A DNA stretch of 64,000 nt from Psychrobacter vallis. Lineage in GTDB: Bacteria; Pseudomonadota; Gammaproteobacteria; Pseudomonadales; Moraxellaceae. The stretch covers positions 185,763 to 249,762 of the forward strand of contig NZ_CAJHBU010000003.1 of NCBI RefSeq assembly GCF_904846715.1, read 5' to 3'. Shown here piece by piece: positions 46,278 through 55,345 of the stretch (position 1 is the first letter of the stretch; every line of letters begins with the position of its first letter). The position numbers and the translations under genes are program-made. The notes below the pieces were generated by a model. It searched no databases, was not told the DNA's origin, and saw only the letters and a list, made by a program, of their open reading frames with translations.

Positions 46278-47039
46278 ATGCTAAATGTTTGGTCACGCCG
46301 TATCGCTAGACCTGTGATTGTCTCCGCCTTGCTGCTGTCGTCTGGTTTGGCAGTAGCGAGCGGCTTGCAGGTTTCTCCCATCTCCTTGAGCTTACAAGCT
46401 CGCGAGAACGCCAGTGGGCTGACCCTCAGTAATTCTGGTAACGATAGGGTACATGCGCAAGTGCGCGTGTATCAGTGGTTACAGGATGAACAGGGCGATC
46501 AGCTCACGCCGTCGCGAGGATTGTTGGCCAGTCCACCCATGATTGAGCTAAAACCGGGTGAAAAACAACTCATCCGTATCATCCGCGCGAAGGCACCGCC
46601 ACAAGGCACGGGCGCGGTAGAGGATGCTTATCGTATTTCGGTTGATGAAATACCGGTTAAGTCTGTCAATCAAACGACAGGCTTACAGTTTGCGCTCAGC
46701 TACTCCCTCCCCGTATTTGTACAGCCGGTTGGGGTGACTAAAACCAGCCCGAAGTTGCAGTGGAGTACGCATCTGCAGCCTGATGGCAAAGAGATAAAAC
46801 TCCGCGTCAGCAATAGTGGCAATGGCCGCGCCCAATTGGCTGGGCTGAGCTTTGTGGATACGGCGGGCAATAGTACGGTGATCAATCCGGGGCTGCTAGG
46901 GTATGTGTTACCTGGGGCAACTATGAACTGGACGCTGAAAATGCCGCCCTCTGCACTGACGGCAGGCGGTAAATTCAAGGTTATGATGAATGGCACTCAG
47001 ACGACACCAGACGTCACGATGGACCCGTCCATTCGTTAA
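46278..47039 (+). CDS. Csu-type periplasmic fimbrial chaperone
   Basis: A 253-aa PapD-like chaperone of the CsuC kind. A signal peptide (about residues 1-27, SGLAVASGLQ) is followed by LQVSPISLSL, a PapD N-domain with ELKPGEKQLIRIIRAK, and a C-domain. It donates a strand to pilin subunits and takes them to the usher. It begins 5 bases after the pilin stop and overlaps the usher gene by 50 bases. Confidence 0.92.
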   Translation: MLNVWSRRIARPVIVSALLLSSGLAVASGLQVSPISLSLQARENASGLTLSNSGNDRVHAQVRVYQWLQDEQGDQLTPSRGLLASPPMIELKPGEKQLIRIIRAKAPPQGTGAVEDAYRISVDEIPVKSVNQTTGLQFALSYSLPVFVQPVGVTKTSPKLQWSTHLQPDGKEIKLRVSNSGNGRAQLAGLSFVDTAGNSTVINPGLLGYVLPGATMNWTLKMPPSALTAGGKFKVMMNGTQTTPDVTMDPSIR

Positions 47040-49491
47040 CGCTTTTTTTCTACAGTGCGTGGCGGTATCTGCCAGTCACGCTGTAGAACTGAACGACATG
47101 ACTCCTACAGATATAGCTCCTACAGATATAGCTCCTACAGATATAGCTCCTACAGATATTGACGACACCAAACTGTCCCAACTTAATCTAGACAGCGACG
47201 ATTCTGAAAATGAGGCAGCTGGTTTAGATCTGTATCTGGATGTCACTCTAAATGGTGCCAGTATGGGCTTGACGCATTTCTACTACCGTGACGATCAACT
47301 GTGGGCAAGTACCCGCATTTTGCAACAGCTTGGTTTTATAATACCTGCCGATACGACCGAAGCCATACCACTCAATAGCTTACCTGATCTCAAGATTGAT
47401 TATGACGCTCGCCAGCAATCCGTGCGCCTTATCGCACCTCTAAGTATGCTCAATTTGGGTACCACCGTCTATAGCACGCGCACCAATAAACGCCCGCAGC
47501 CCACGGCATCGTCTGGCATGTTGCTCAATTACAATATCTATGGCACGCAAACTCAAAACAGCGCTAAAAGCCTCAGCGCTTATACCGAGCTGCGCGCGTT
47601 TAATAATTTTGGTGTGCTCAGCTCCACTGCTTTAACCACTGCCAATCGCCCTGCTGATAGCGATGCTAATAGCAGTGATTGGGACAGTCGCACCGTGCGT
47701 CTGGACACCAGCTGGAGCAAATCCTACCCCGATCAGATGATAACGGTTCGTGCAGGTGATATTCTCACGGGCGCTCTGTCATGGACGCGGCCTACGCGTT
47801 TGGGCGGTCTACAAATTGGTACCAATTTTAACCTCCAACCCTATAAGTCAACCACGCCCTTGCCGTCATTTTTTGGCGAGGCCACGCTGCCATCGGCAGT
47901 AGAGCTTTATGTCAATGGTCTCAAGCAATACAGTGGGGATGTACCTGCTGGACCATTCGAGCTCAATACAGCGCCGAGCTTCAGTGGCGCGGGCACGGCT
48001 CAGCTGGTGGTGACCGACGCGTTAGGGCAAAGCACCACGCTGAATTTTTCTTTATATGACGCGCATCGTTTACTACAGCCCGGACTTTCTGACTGGTCCG
48101 TAGAGCTTGGGGCGGTGCGTGAAAACTACGGCAACCATTCTTTTGATTACGGCAGTAATATTGCTGCCAGTGGGACATGGCGTTATGGGGTGAATGACCG
48201 CTTTACTGCAGAGACTCATGCTGAAGTCACCAATGACCTTAGTAATGCGGGTGTGGGCGGCACTTGGCTGCTTGGTCGATCAGGCGGTATATTATTTGTG
48301 TCATTAGCGGGCAGCGAGAGTCAAGGTCAGGATGGTATGCAATACAGCGCAAACTACTCATGGAATAACAGCCGCTTCAATATTGGTGTCAGTGCCACGG
48401 GGACCACTGGTGATTATCGTGATGTGGGCACGCAATACGGCTCTGCGCCCGCTCGCCGAAGTGAGCAGATCTCAACCGGTTATAGTACGCAGGCTCTGGG
48501 CCGTTTCGGCGTGAGTTATAATCAGGTGGCGCAGACACAGCGCGAGACCACCCAATTTGCCAGTGCCTATTGGTCCAAGTCCTTTGGTCGCCGATTGAAC
48601 GTGAGCGCTAACTACAATCACGATATCAATGACTCTGCTAATAACAGCGCTTATCTTGGCGTTTCCCTGTCGCTGGATCGCAATATGTCACTGAGCAACA
48701 GCGTACAGTACACCGATGATAGCACTGCCTTTGCCACTGATGTGTCGAGGCCTGCTCCGAATGCAGGCGGCATTGGCTGGCGGGCGCAAGCGCGGCACAG
48801 CCTAGAAGGCAGTCCGGATAGAGGAGACAGCACAGACGGTCTTGCTGAGCTAAATTACCGTGGGCGCTACGGTCAAGCACAAGCAGGTATTCGTAGCAAC
48901 GATGGTGATTATGCAAGCTATGCCAGTGCCACAGGTGCGCTGGTTAAGATGGGCGGCGGACTCTTTGCGACTCGTCAAATCAATAGTGGTTTTGCCGTCG
49001 TCTCCACAGGTGGTATCGCCAATGTGCCCGTCTCGCTGCAAAACAGTCCTATTGGGACGACCAATAGCCGAGGTCTGTTATTGGTATCACCATTGAACGC
49101 TTATCAAGGCAATAAGATCGGTATTAACCCGATGGAGTTGCCCGCTGACCTACGTATTGATAAGGTGAGTATTGAGGCCACACCTACGGATCGCGCCGGT
49201 GTGCTTGTTAATTTTGGTATCACGCCTGTGCGCTCTGCCTCTGTTATCTTAACAGACAGCGATAACCAGCCGCTGCCGCTTGGCAGTCAGGTACGCCAGC
49301 TTAGCAATAAAGACGTGCCATCGACTGTCATTGGTTTTGATGGGGAGGTATATCTGGACACACTTGATGAACACAATGTGCTGGAGGTGACGACTCCCGC
49401 TGGTGATGTTTGCACGGTTAGCTTTGATTATTCCAAGCAGGGTGATGAGATTCCACTCATTGGCCCCTTTATCTGCCAAAAGGTACAATGA
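46990..49491 (+). CDS. Csu-type outer-membrane usher
   Basis: An 833-aa FimD/CsuD-type usher. The signal peptide (VNAFFLQCVAVSASHA) gives a mature protein starting VELND, then four tandem APTDI-type repeats and an acidic segment before the N-terminal domain (LDLYLDVTLNGASMGLTHFYY, about residues 79-99). The beta-barrel with plug follows (VRAGDILTGALSWTRPTRLGGLQIG near 255). The C-terminus (VNFGITPVRSASVIL) holds the last domain. The start overlaps the chaperone gene by 50 bases; no better start was seen. The 4-base overlap with the next gene implies coupling. Confidence 0.92.
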   Translation: MALRRHQTSRWTRPFVNAFFLQCVAVSASHAVELNDMTPTDIAPTDIAPTDIAPTDIDDTKLSQLNLDSDDSENEAAGLDLYLDVTLNGASMGLTHFYYRDDQLWASTRILQQLGFIIPADTTEAIPLNSLPDLKIDYDARQQSVRLIAPLSMLNLGTTVYSTRTNKRPQPTASSGMLLNYNIYGTQTQNSAKSLSAYTELRAFNNFGVLSSTALTTANRPADSDANSSDWDSRTVRLDTSWSKSYPDQMITVRAGDILTGALSWTRPTRLGGLQIGTNFNLQPYKSTTPLPSFFGEATLPSAVELYVNGLKQYSGDVPAGPFELNTAPSFSGAGTAQLVVTDALGQSTTLNFSLYDAHRLLQPGLSDWSVELGAVRENYGNHSFDYGSNIAASGTWRYGVNDRFTAETHAEVTNDLSNAGVGGTWLLGRSGGILFVSLAGSESQGQDGMQYSANYSWNNSRFNIGVSATGTTGDYRDVGTQYGSAPARRSEQISTGYSTQALGRFGVSYNQVAQTQRETTQFASAYWSKSFGRRLNVSANYNHDINDSANNSAYLGVSLSLDRNMSLSNSVQYTDDSTAFATDVSRPAPNAGGIGWRAQARHSLEGSPDRGDSTDGLAELNYRGRYGQAQAGIRSNDGDYASYASATGALVKMGGGLFATRQINSGFAVVSTGGIANVPVSLQNSPIGTTNSRGLLLVSPLNAYQGNKIGINPMELPADLRIDKVSIEATPTDRAGVLVNFGITPVRSASVILTDSDNQPLPLGSQVRQLSNKDVPSTVIGFDGEVYLDTLDEHNVLEVTTPAGDVCTVSFDYSKQGDEIPLIGPFICQKVQ
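47101..47160. repeat. 15-bp tandem repeat in the usher gene
   Basis: Four copies of (A/G)CTCCTACAGATATA run head to tail and encode TPTDI/APTDI repeats just after the signal peptide. The frame is kept by any copy number. Confidence 0.9.
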
Positions 49492-50501
49492 TGATGAAAT
49501 TATTCCAATGGCGTTACGGCTTGTTATTGCTACCAGTCGCGTTGTGGTTATCGATCAATAGTGCGCAGGCTGATATCACTTGTACAGCCAACATGAATAA
49601 CGGTACTGTGAATATCAGCAACACCATTACGCCTACCAACGCTAATGATGCCCAAATTACTGCCACCTTAACCTACAGCTGTACTAATAATGTCGCTTCG
49701 GAACGATATGCTTCGCTCTGCCTTGGGGTTGATGGAGGCGACTTCGACAGTGCGACGCTCAATCCGCGTTATATGACGGGGCCTAATGGTTCCAAGCTGG
49801 CATTCACGATGACACGGCCAGACGGTAGCCTTTGGGGCAATAGTAGTGACTCTATATATCAACCAGCGACTTTCCTCATTGGACCAAATGCAACGGTTAA
49901 TGGCAGCGCGGTTATCACCGTCTCCCTGCTGCCAGGCTTTGGCAACACTCTTGCCACCCAAGGATTCCACAGCAGTGATTTCAGTGGTAACCACACGACA
50001 CTCACGTACCAATCCGATATCGTCGCTCCGACTTCATCTGATTGCAACAGTGGGATCCAAGAACCAAGTCAGTTCCCGTTTAAAGTGCAAGCTACCGTGG
50101 TCAACGAGTGTAAAATAAACACCACATCTAACATTGTCTTAGGTAGTCGTCCAGCAAGTACCACCAGTTTTACTGGCAGCAATAACCAAGCTATCGACAT
50201 GACCTGCACCAATGGCGCTCTTTATAATATCGGTTTGGCGCCGTCTAATGGGGATACAAATGGTGCGGGCGTTATGACAGACACGGAGAGTAACAACTAT
50301 CAACTCCCTTATCAGCTACTCTCAAACTCCACGGGAACAGCATGGGGCAATAACGGTAATACGTATGCTACTTTAACCAATGGCGTCACTGGCAATGGTA
50401 ATGGCACCGCGCAATACCATACGGTCTATGTTACTGTGCCAAACTCTGACGTTAAGCCTGCTAACTATGCTGATACCGTAACGATTCATGTAAATTATTA
50501 G
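49488..50501 (+). CDS. Csu-type tip adhesin (two spore coat U domains)
   Basis: A 337-aa protein resembling CsuE. A signal peptide (residues 1-28, INSAQADITC) precedes an N-terminal SCPU domain (GVDGGDFDSATLNPRYM, about 80-95) and a C-terminal pilin-like SCPU domain (VVNECKINTTSNIVLGS, about 205-221; YHTVYVTVPNSDVKPANYADTVTIHVNY at the end). Two-domain SCPU proteins are the tips of archaic fimbriae that bind hydrophobic surfaces. The ATG overlaps the usher stop. This ends the four-gene operon; the minor pilins of the Acinetobacter csu operon (CsuA, CsuB) are absent. Confidence 0.85.
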   Translation: MMMKLFQWRYGLLLLPVALWLSINSAQADITCTANMNNGTVNISNTITPTNANDAQITATLTYSCTNNVASERYASLCLGVDGGDFDSATLNPRYMTGPNGSKLAFTMTRPDGSLWGNSSDSIYQPATFLIGPNATVNGSAVITVSLLPGFGNTLATQGFHSSDFSGNHTTLTYQSDIVAPTSSDCNSGIQEPSQFPFKVQATVVNECKINTTSNIVLGSRPASTTSFTGSNNQAIDMTCTNGALYNIGLAPSNGDTNGAGVMTDTESNNYQLPYQLLSNSTGTAWGNNGNTYATLTNGVTGNGNGTAQYHTVYVTVPNSDVKPANYADTVTIHVNY

Positions 50502-50558
50502 ACTTTTTGGCTAAGTCATCGTTAGCCCTCGAATAGTAGGTTTTTTTAAAGAAAATAC

Positions 50559-50840
50559 TAGGGCGTGTTTGATAATTCGACCATGGCACTGACAGCGACT
50601 ATTTTTTAGGCGATTCGCAGGTAAAAATAGTGAGTATAGTCATTCTATACGTCTATTTTTATCAATGAAGCGGCAAAAAAGAGTCCTGTCCCCTGCTTTT
50701 ATTATTGGGGCTGATGCTAAAACTGCCCCATACGGTGTTGCAAGTCTCGCTAAGGTATTAACATTATCATCGACTTGCGCCTTGTCTGGAACCGTTTTAG
50801 CAATCAGCAGTGCCTATTTGTGAATGTTAAACACGCCCTA
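50559..50840. mobile_element. 282-bp MITE-like element with 33-bp inverted ends
   Basis: The left end (50559-50591) and the inverted right end (50808-50840) share TAGGGCGTGTTT exactly, then 14 weakly matching bases, then GGCACTG exactly. There is no coding frame inside. A lone copy of its right end lies at 17049-17086, so the element has moved or was once longer there. TA at both ends could be a target duplication. Transposase family unknown. Confidence 0.7.
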
Positions 50841-50990
50841 TTCAAATAGCGAGTGCAGAATGAGTTTTAAATTAGTGCAGAATAAATTCGCAAATTATAC
50901 TGATACCCAATGTATATTTAAAAACCAGTGTACATCAGATGCATGGATTGGGATAGATAGAGCAGGACAGTATAGAACACCAGATACAAC

Positions 50991-51014
50991 AAAGCCCCTG
51001 ATATCAGGGGCTTT
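50991..51014. terminator. Perfect 24-bp palindrome with hairpin potential
   Basis: AAAGCCCCTGATATCAGGGGCTTT is fully self-complementary. It has no clear T-run, so a terminator role is uncertain. Confidence 0.4.
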
Positions 51015-51056
51015 AGAGGCTCTATAAGATAGTATAGAACTATGTATTGGTACCAG

Positions 51057-51071
51057 TGGTCGGAACGATAG
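51057..51071 (-). other. Sequence resembling the 3' end of a tRNA gene (possible att site)
   Basis: On the minus strand CTATCGTTCCGACCA looks like the acceptor end of a tRNA (possibly tRNA-Pro) with CCA, without the rest of the gene. Integrative elements leave such fragments at their borders. No second copy was found in the window. Confidence 0.25.
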
Positions 51072-51203
51072 TATATGATTAAGTATTTGATTTTTATAAT
51101 TATTTTAAAATGTAAAAGCCATAGTGTACATGTTAGTGTACATGATATTATAATTTCACTATTTATCAATAATGATCAGATAAATAAATTTTATCACAAA
51201 ATA

Positions 51204-52322
51204 CTAAATATTAGCAGTCTGGTGGGCCGTGTTGATAATATCAGTAAGCATTTCAACTGAGTTTATACCGTAAGCGCTGGATAATTCAGACAACTGCTTT
51301 TTAGCTTTTCTTGTTAGAAGAAGATCCTGAGCGGCATCTATATCTGTTTTGTCTCTAAACTTTTTCTGGCTCCATGCTTTACGCATATTTGAGATGAAAT
51401 ATTTCTTATTAGGGCTAGGGGCATATGGATAACTAGTATTATGGTTATTGTCGAATGCATCTAAACTTGCACAAATTTGGGCGAATAGGTCTTCATTATT
51501 CTGAGCTAGAAATAATTGAGGTTTGATTAGTATTCCTGCTTTATCAAGATAATTCCAAGCCCAGTATAATTGATTATTATCTTCAGTTTTAATCCAACTA
51601 GTGTATTCACGCTTTGTATGTATAAGATTATAAAGGATTTTTGCAGTAATAATAAACGTTGATTTTGATTCTAGGGCAAAATTAAACTGGGTAAAAATAG
51701 ATGTTTTTGCCTCTGTCTCCACACTAGTAGAATTGTTTTTTTGAGTCTGCTGTTTATTTGTACTGTCATTAAACGACGTAGGATTTACTTCTACGTTATT
51801 CATTGTATGACTAGGCTTATTTAATACCTCGTTCATATCTATTGTAAGATGGCTATATTTTGTCTTTATCGGATATGATTGAGAAACACTATATTGTACA
51901 GGAAAGTTATGTGCACTTAAAAAAGGATGATTGGGACTTGATAACATAACTTGAAAAAAAGCACAGTCAAATCCTGCTATAAGATTATCGATGAAACTGC
52001 TGTTATTATTAATACAAAAAGTGGGTAAAAAGCCGTTACCCTTTGCAAACATATAATTATAAAACCATATTAATATTCTAATATTGCTCTTGAGCCATTC
52101 TATGTCTTTATCTGATATAAGAACTGATTGTACGTTACTTAATAAATCGGATACGCCTTCTACATCATTTCCATATATAACTTTGGCTAAATAATTATTA
52201 TCATTATTTATAATAATAGACGGGATCTGTGACCGTAACATAGTTAGGGCTACAGCAGTTTCTCTCCCAGTAAGCTTCGTTATCTTGCTTAAGATATCAT
52301 CTTTATCTAAGGTACTATCCAT
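51204..52322 (-). CDS. Hypothetical 372-aa protein of the accessory region
   Basis: Not recognised. The sequence is AT-rich and Asn/Ser-rich with an internal low-complexity linker (about residues 180-205, NNVEVNPTSFNDSTNKQQTQ). The middle has hydrophobic and Trp-rich helices (IRILIWFYNYMFAKGN, YWAWNYLDKAGILIKPQL). The C-terminus (RKAWSQKKFRDK, RKAKKQLSELSSAYGINSVEM) resembles a basic DNA-binding tail of ribbon-helix-helix type. No signal peptide. It faces left, away from the Gp2-like gene, with a 522-base gap between. It could be a regulator, a defence component or a replication accessory protein; no function can be named. Confidence 0.55.
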   Translation of the reverse strand: MDSTLDKDDILSKITKLTGRETAVALTMLRSQIPSIIINNDNNYLAKVIYGNDVEGVSDLLSNVQSVLISDKDIEWLKSNIRILIWFYNYMFAKGNGFLPTFCINNNSSFIDNLIAGFDCAFFQVMLSSPNHPFLSAHNFPVQYSVSQSYPIKTKYSHLTIDMNEVLNKPSHTMNNVEVNPTSFNDSTNKQQTQKNNSTSVETEAKTSIFTQFNFALESKSTFIITAKILYNLIHTKREYTSWIKTEDNNQLYWAWNYLDKAGILIKPQLFLAQNNEDLFAQICASLDAFDNNHNTSYPYAPSPNKKYFISNMRKAWSQKKFRDKTDIDAAQDLLLTRKAKKQLSELSSAYGINSVEMLTDIINTAHQTANI

Positions 52323-52844
52323 AAACTAGCTTACCTTCATAATGTATTTTTGAATGATTTAAAAAGAATTTTAGTTAACACTTTCATTGCATTAATAAAG
52401 TATTTTGATAATGTTTATAAAGTAATTCAAAAGCACTAACGTAGTATTGTTAGTAATACTTTTATTTGAAAAAGCCCAATATACAAGCATTTAAAAAGAA
52501 ATAAAATGCTTTTATCATGAGAAATATGTTCTATAAAATTATGTAGTAGTTACTGATGCTTTTATTCTGTACGCATACCTTGCCTCTCCAACTAACTCCA
52601 CTCCAGTAAAAACTCCAACGCAGACAGTAATTCTGCATCAGCTCTGATAAAAAACTATTAAGCACACAAGCAAAAAGCTACTCTCTAGCAGCTCATTCTT
52701 AGTGGGTTATTTATATTATTACTATTAGGCTTACTGCTTATTTGAGCTAAACGCCTATCGCTTAGCACTGATCCATCCCTCTATAAAATTAAAAAAATAC
52801 AGACTGATCTTACCCTATGAAATCAACTTCATAGGAATCCTACC
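52323..52844. other. 522-base gene-free stretch before the Gp2-like gene
   Basis: AT-rich, lying between the divergent hypothetical gene and the replication-type gene. If the module replicates, an origin would be expected here, but no iterons could be supported. Confidence 0.35.
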
Positions 52845-53759
52845 ATGTCTTACTCACACCTGAACCAACCGCTTGTTGTCGCAAACGTTCATAATCTCGT
52901 CACAGACATACTGGCAAATATAATCAGTTTTAACGAAACTAGAGACAAGCTGAACGGGTTGTATTACCCGTTCATGACGCATCTTAATACTGAGTTATTT
53001 TATTCACAGCCAGCCTTAGCATTTTTTAGTAGCACTCAATCTATTGTTGGCGATACTTATCCTATTAATGTCGTTTGGAACCATGATAAAACACAGCGTT
53101 TTATCAATATGCTGTCATGTTATAGAAATGACATTGAGCGTGAAATTATAACGTTCAGCTATCAGGAGTCTCAAAACAAAAGAGAATTAGAGCACTACGT
53201 AAACTGCCTGATTAACCATTACTCACGACTGCTCTTTATACGTATCGACCTAAAATACGCAAAAGAAACGAGCCACCATGTGTCCATTGAGGATTTTGAC
53301 TATCACATGAGTAAATTTCGAGAGCTTATCGGTAATAAGAAAACATGCTTTGAGCATCTACAAGGCAATGCATGGGCTCTTGAACAAGGTGGTGTTGAGG
53401 GCGGATTGCACTGTCATTTGCTTCTGATGTACGACGGTTCTAACAGACAGAATGATGGGTATTTGGCTCGTGAGGTGGGCGAGAAGTGGAAGATGATGAC
53501 AGGGGGTCTAGGTGAATACTATAGCTATCACGATACAAAGACTAAGCAACGTTATGGACGAAACGGTAAATTAGGTATTGGCATGATTCATCAAAATAAT
53601 CCTATTGAAGTTGAGAATGCCTTACGTACTGCACTTTATTTAACTAAGCCTGAAAAAATCGATCAATACCTAAAAGTAAAGGTGCCAAGTATGCGAACTT
53701 TTGGCCATGGTATTTATAGAACACCCAAGCGTAGAGGCTTGCCACTCATATCAAAATAG
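52845..53759 (+). CDS. Inovirus Gp2-like / YagK-YfjJ domain protein
   Basis: A 304-aa protein of the Gp2 family found in filamentous phages, satellites and genomic islands. The key segment is GNAWALEQGGVEGGLHCHLLLMYDG (about residues 183-207), whose HCH motif resembles the HUH of replication relaxases. LLFIRIDLKYAK (about 133-144) precedes it. Family proteins probably act in replication initiation of the element. AATCCTACC rather than a clear Shine-Dalgarno precedes the start. It is first in the rightward module with zinc ribbon, DUF932, YqaJ and RDF-like genes. Confidence 0.75.
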   Translation: MSYSHLNQPLVVANVHNLVTDILANIISFNETRDKLNGLYYPFMTHLNTELFYSQPALAFFSSTQSIVGDTYPINVVWNHDKTQRFINMLSCYRNDIEREIITFSYQESQNKRELEHYVNCLINHYSRLLFIRIDLKYAKETSHHVSIEDFDYHMSKFRELIGNKKTCFEHLQGNAWALEQGGVEGGLHCHLLLMYDGSNRQNDGYLAREVGEKWKMMTGGLGEYYSYHDTKTKQRYGRNGKLGIGMIHQNNPIEVENALRTALYLTKPEKIDQYLKVKVPSMRTFGHGIYRTPKRRGLPLISK

Positions 53760-53838
53760 TTTCAGATATACAGTATCCCCATGAGATGAGGTAAGGAGCC
53801 ATCGCTTCCTTATCCGTCGAACCCTAAACGCCTCATCA

Positions 53839-53866
53839 AGGTCTGCTTTATAGCAGGCCTTTTTTA
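53839..53866 (+). terminator. Terminator after the Gp2-like gene
   Basis: GGTCTGC pairs with GCAGGCC (one G-T pair) across TTTATA, followed by T6 and ATGCGCC. Confidence 0.8.
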
Positions 53867-53889
53867 TGCGCCACTATCAAGGAGACCCT

Positions 53890-54174
53890 ATGAAACGCAT
53901 CTGTCCAAGCTGTCATTCCGCACACGTCATCGAAAATATAGACACCCATCAAAGCATGACAGCGCCGCTGTGCTCACCAAAACTGCTTGCGGGTCTTGGT
54001 GTTAGCGTCTGCAAGTATTACAAGATCAACCCTATGATTGGCATGGTCGCAGGCAGCGCCCTTGCCACCGTAATCAATCTGGCACAACAAAGGCTGATGC
54101 AGCCGCCACTACTTAGAGTGGCTGTACAGCCGCGCTATTTGTGCACTACCTGTCAGCATACCTTTAGCGTCTGA
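53890..54174 (+). CDS. Small zinc-ribbon membrane-associated protein, hypothetical
   Basis: A 94-aa protein. AAGGAG 6 nt before the ATG at 53890 sets the start. It has CPSC near the N-terminus (residues 5-8) and CTTC near the C-terminus (about 86-89), a split zinc ribbon. Between them lies a hydrophobic, Gly/Ala-rich segment (MIGMVAGSALATVINLA) able to span a membrane. Such small proteins are common in phage-like modules; the role is unknown. Confidence 0.6.
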   Translation: MKRICPSCHSAHVIENIDTHQSMTAPLCSPKLLAGLGVSVCKYYKINPMIGMVAGSALATVINLAQQRLMQPPLLRVAVQPRYLCTTCQHTFSV

Positions 54175-54239
54175 CGTCCTCATTTATTCACGTATTTATC
54201 AAACCACTTATTTTATCGAACAATAAAGGAGCAATACTC

Positions 54240-55232
54240 ATGGCACACTTAATCGAAACAATGGCCTACGTCGGTGAAACCCCTTGGCATGGCTTAGGTA
54301 ATGAGCTCGCACCCAAGCAGCCTATCGAAGTATGGGCGAAGCAAGCGGGTATGGACTGGCGTATTGAATCCTCAGACGTTAGCTACATGGCAAACAATGA
54401 TAAAGGGCACAATCTTATTCTACCCTTTGCTGAGCAGAAGGTGCTTTATCGTAGTGATAACTTTGAGCCGTTATCCGTGGTCAGTCAACGCTATCAAGAA
54501 GTCCAGCCGCGCGAGATTTTAGAGTTCTATCGGGATCTGACTGAAAAGTCTGACTTTGAATTAGAAACGGCTGGTGTCTTGAAAGGCGGTCGTAAGCTCT
54601 GGGCGCTCGCTAGGACAGGCCAGTCAGCCACGCTTAAGGGTAAAGACGTCAGTAATGGTTACCTTTTGCTGGCAACCGCTTGTGATGGCACGCTAGCCAC
54701 CACCGCACAATTCACCTCCATCCGTGTGGTCTGTAATAACACGCTGGCGATTAGCTTAGCTAACGGCAATGGTGGCATGGTGAAAGTACCACATAGCACC
54801 TCTTTCGATGCCGACAAAGTCAAACAACAATTAGGCATCTCTGTTAAGCAGTGGAATGAGCACGCTTATGAGATGAAGCAATTGTCAGAGCGACGTGTGA
54901 CCCAAGCAGAAGCGGCCAATTACTTAAGCCGTGTGTTTAACGATCAGGACAATGATCTGATTCTGTTTAATGCTGCTAAGAGAGAAAAAGAGGCTGTGCC
55001 CAATGCAAAAGCGATGAATCAGGTAATGAGTATGTTTAACGGTCAAGGTCGCGGGGCCGATCTTGATGCTGCCAAGGACACCGCTTATGGTTTGCTATGC
55101 AGTATCACGGAATACGTTGATCATGAACGCAGAGCCATGTCGAGAGACCATAGATTAGACGGTGCTTGGTTTGGCTCTGGCGCTAAGCTCAAACAAAAAG
55201 GCTTAGAGGAATCGTTACTGCTGCTGGCTTAA
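54240..55232 (+). CDS. DUF932 phage/plasmid-like protein
   Basis: A 330-aa protein of the DUF932 family (TIGR03299), recognised by the start METMAYVGETPWHGLG-like segment (residues 6-20), FEPLSVVSQRYQEVQPREI, and TSIRVVCNNTLAISL. Proteins of this kind sit in plasmid, ICE and phage recombination modules. Their molecular role is not established. AAAGGAG lies about 7 nt before the start. A terminator follows at 55274. Confidence 0.88.
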   Translation: MAHLIETMAYVGETPWHGLGNELAPKQPIEVWAKQAGMDWRIESSDVSYMANNDKGHNLILPFAEQKVLYRSDNFEPLSVVSQRYQEVQPREILEFYRDLTEKSDFELETAGVLKGGRKLWALARTGQSATLKGKDVSNGYLLLATACDGTLATTAQFTSIRVVCNNTLAISLANGNGGMVKVPHSTSFDADKVKQQLGISVKQWNEHAYEMKQLSERRVTQAEAANYLSRVFNDQDNDLILFNAAKREKEAVPNAKAMNQVMSMFNGQGRGADLDAAKDTAYGLLCSITEYVDHERRAMSRDHRLDGAWFGSGAKLKQKGLEESLLLLA

Positions 55233-55273
55233 TCAGCGAGTCTCTAACTGCTGATAGCACAATGAACACAATC

Positions 55274-55300
55274 AACCACGCTCAAGGGCGTGGTTTTTTT
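55274..55300 (+). terminator. Terminator after the DUF932 gene
   Basis: AACCACGC pairs with GCGTGGTT over TCAAGG, followed by T6 and ATGCC. Confidence 0.88.
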
Positions 55301-55345
55301 ATGCCGTTTATTTAACCAATAACAAATCCAACGAAGGAATTCACC

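Larger units (their letters stand above)
50502..51203. other. 702-base gene-free stretch with a MITE-like element
   Basis: It holds the 282-bp element at 50559-50840, a 24-bp palindrome (50991-51014) and a tRNA-like end sequence (51057-51071). Short open frames here have no coding character. Confidence 0.5.

Noticed and set aside
47101..47160. Tandem repeats as a possible CRISPR array
   Set aside because: Units are contiguous without spacers and encode a peptide repeat.
50824..51027. 67-codon frame between the MITE and the orphan gene
   Set aside because: No ribosome site, overlaps the MITE end and the palindrome, and its sequence has no protein-like character.
52323..52844. Replication origin with iterons
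   Set aside because: No regularly spaced repeats found, so an origin is not claimed.
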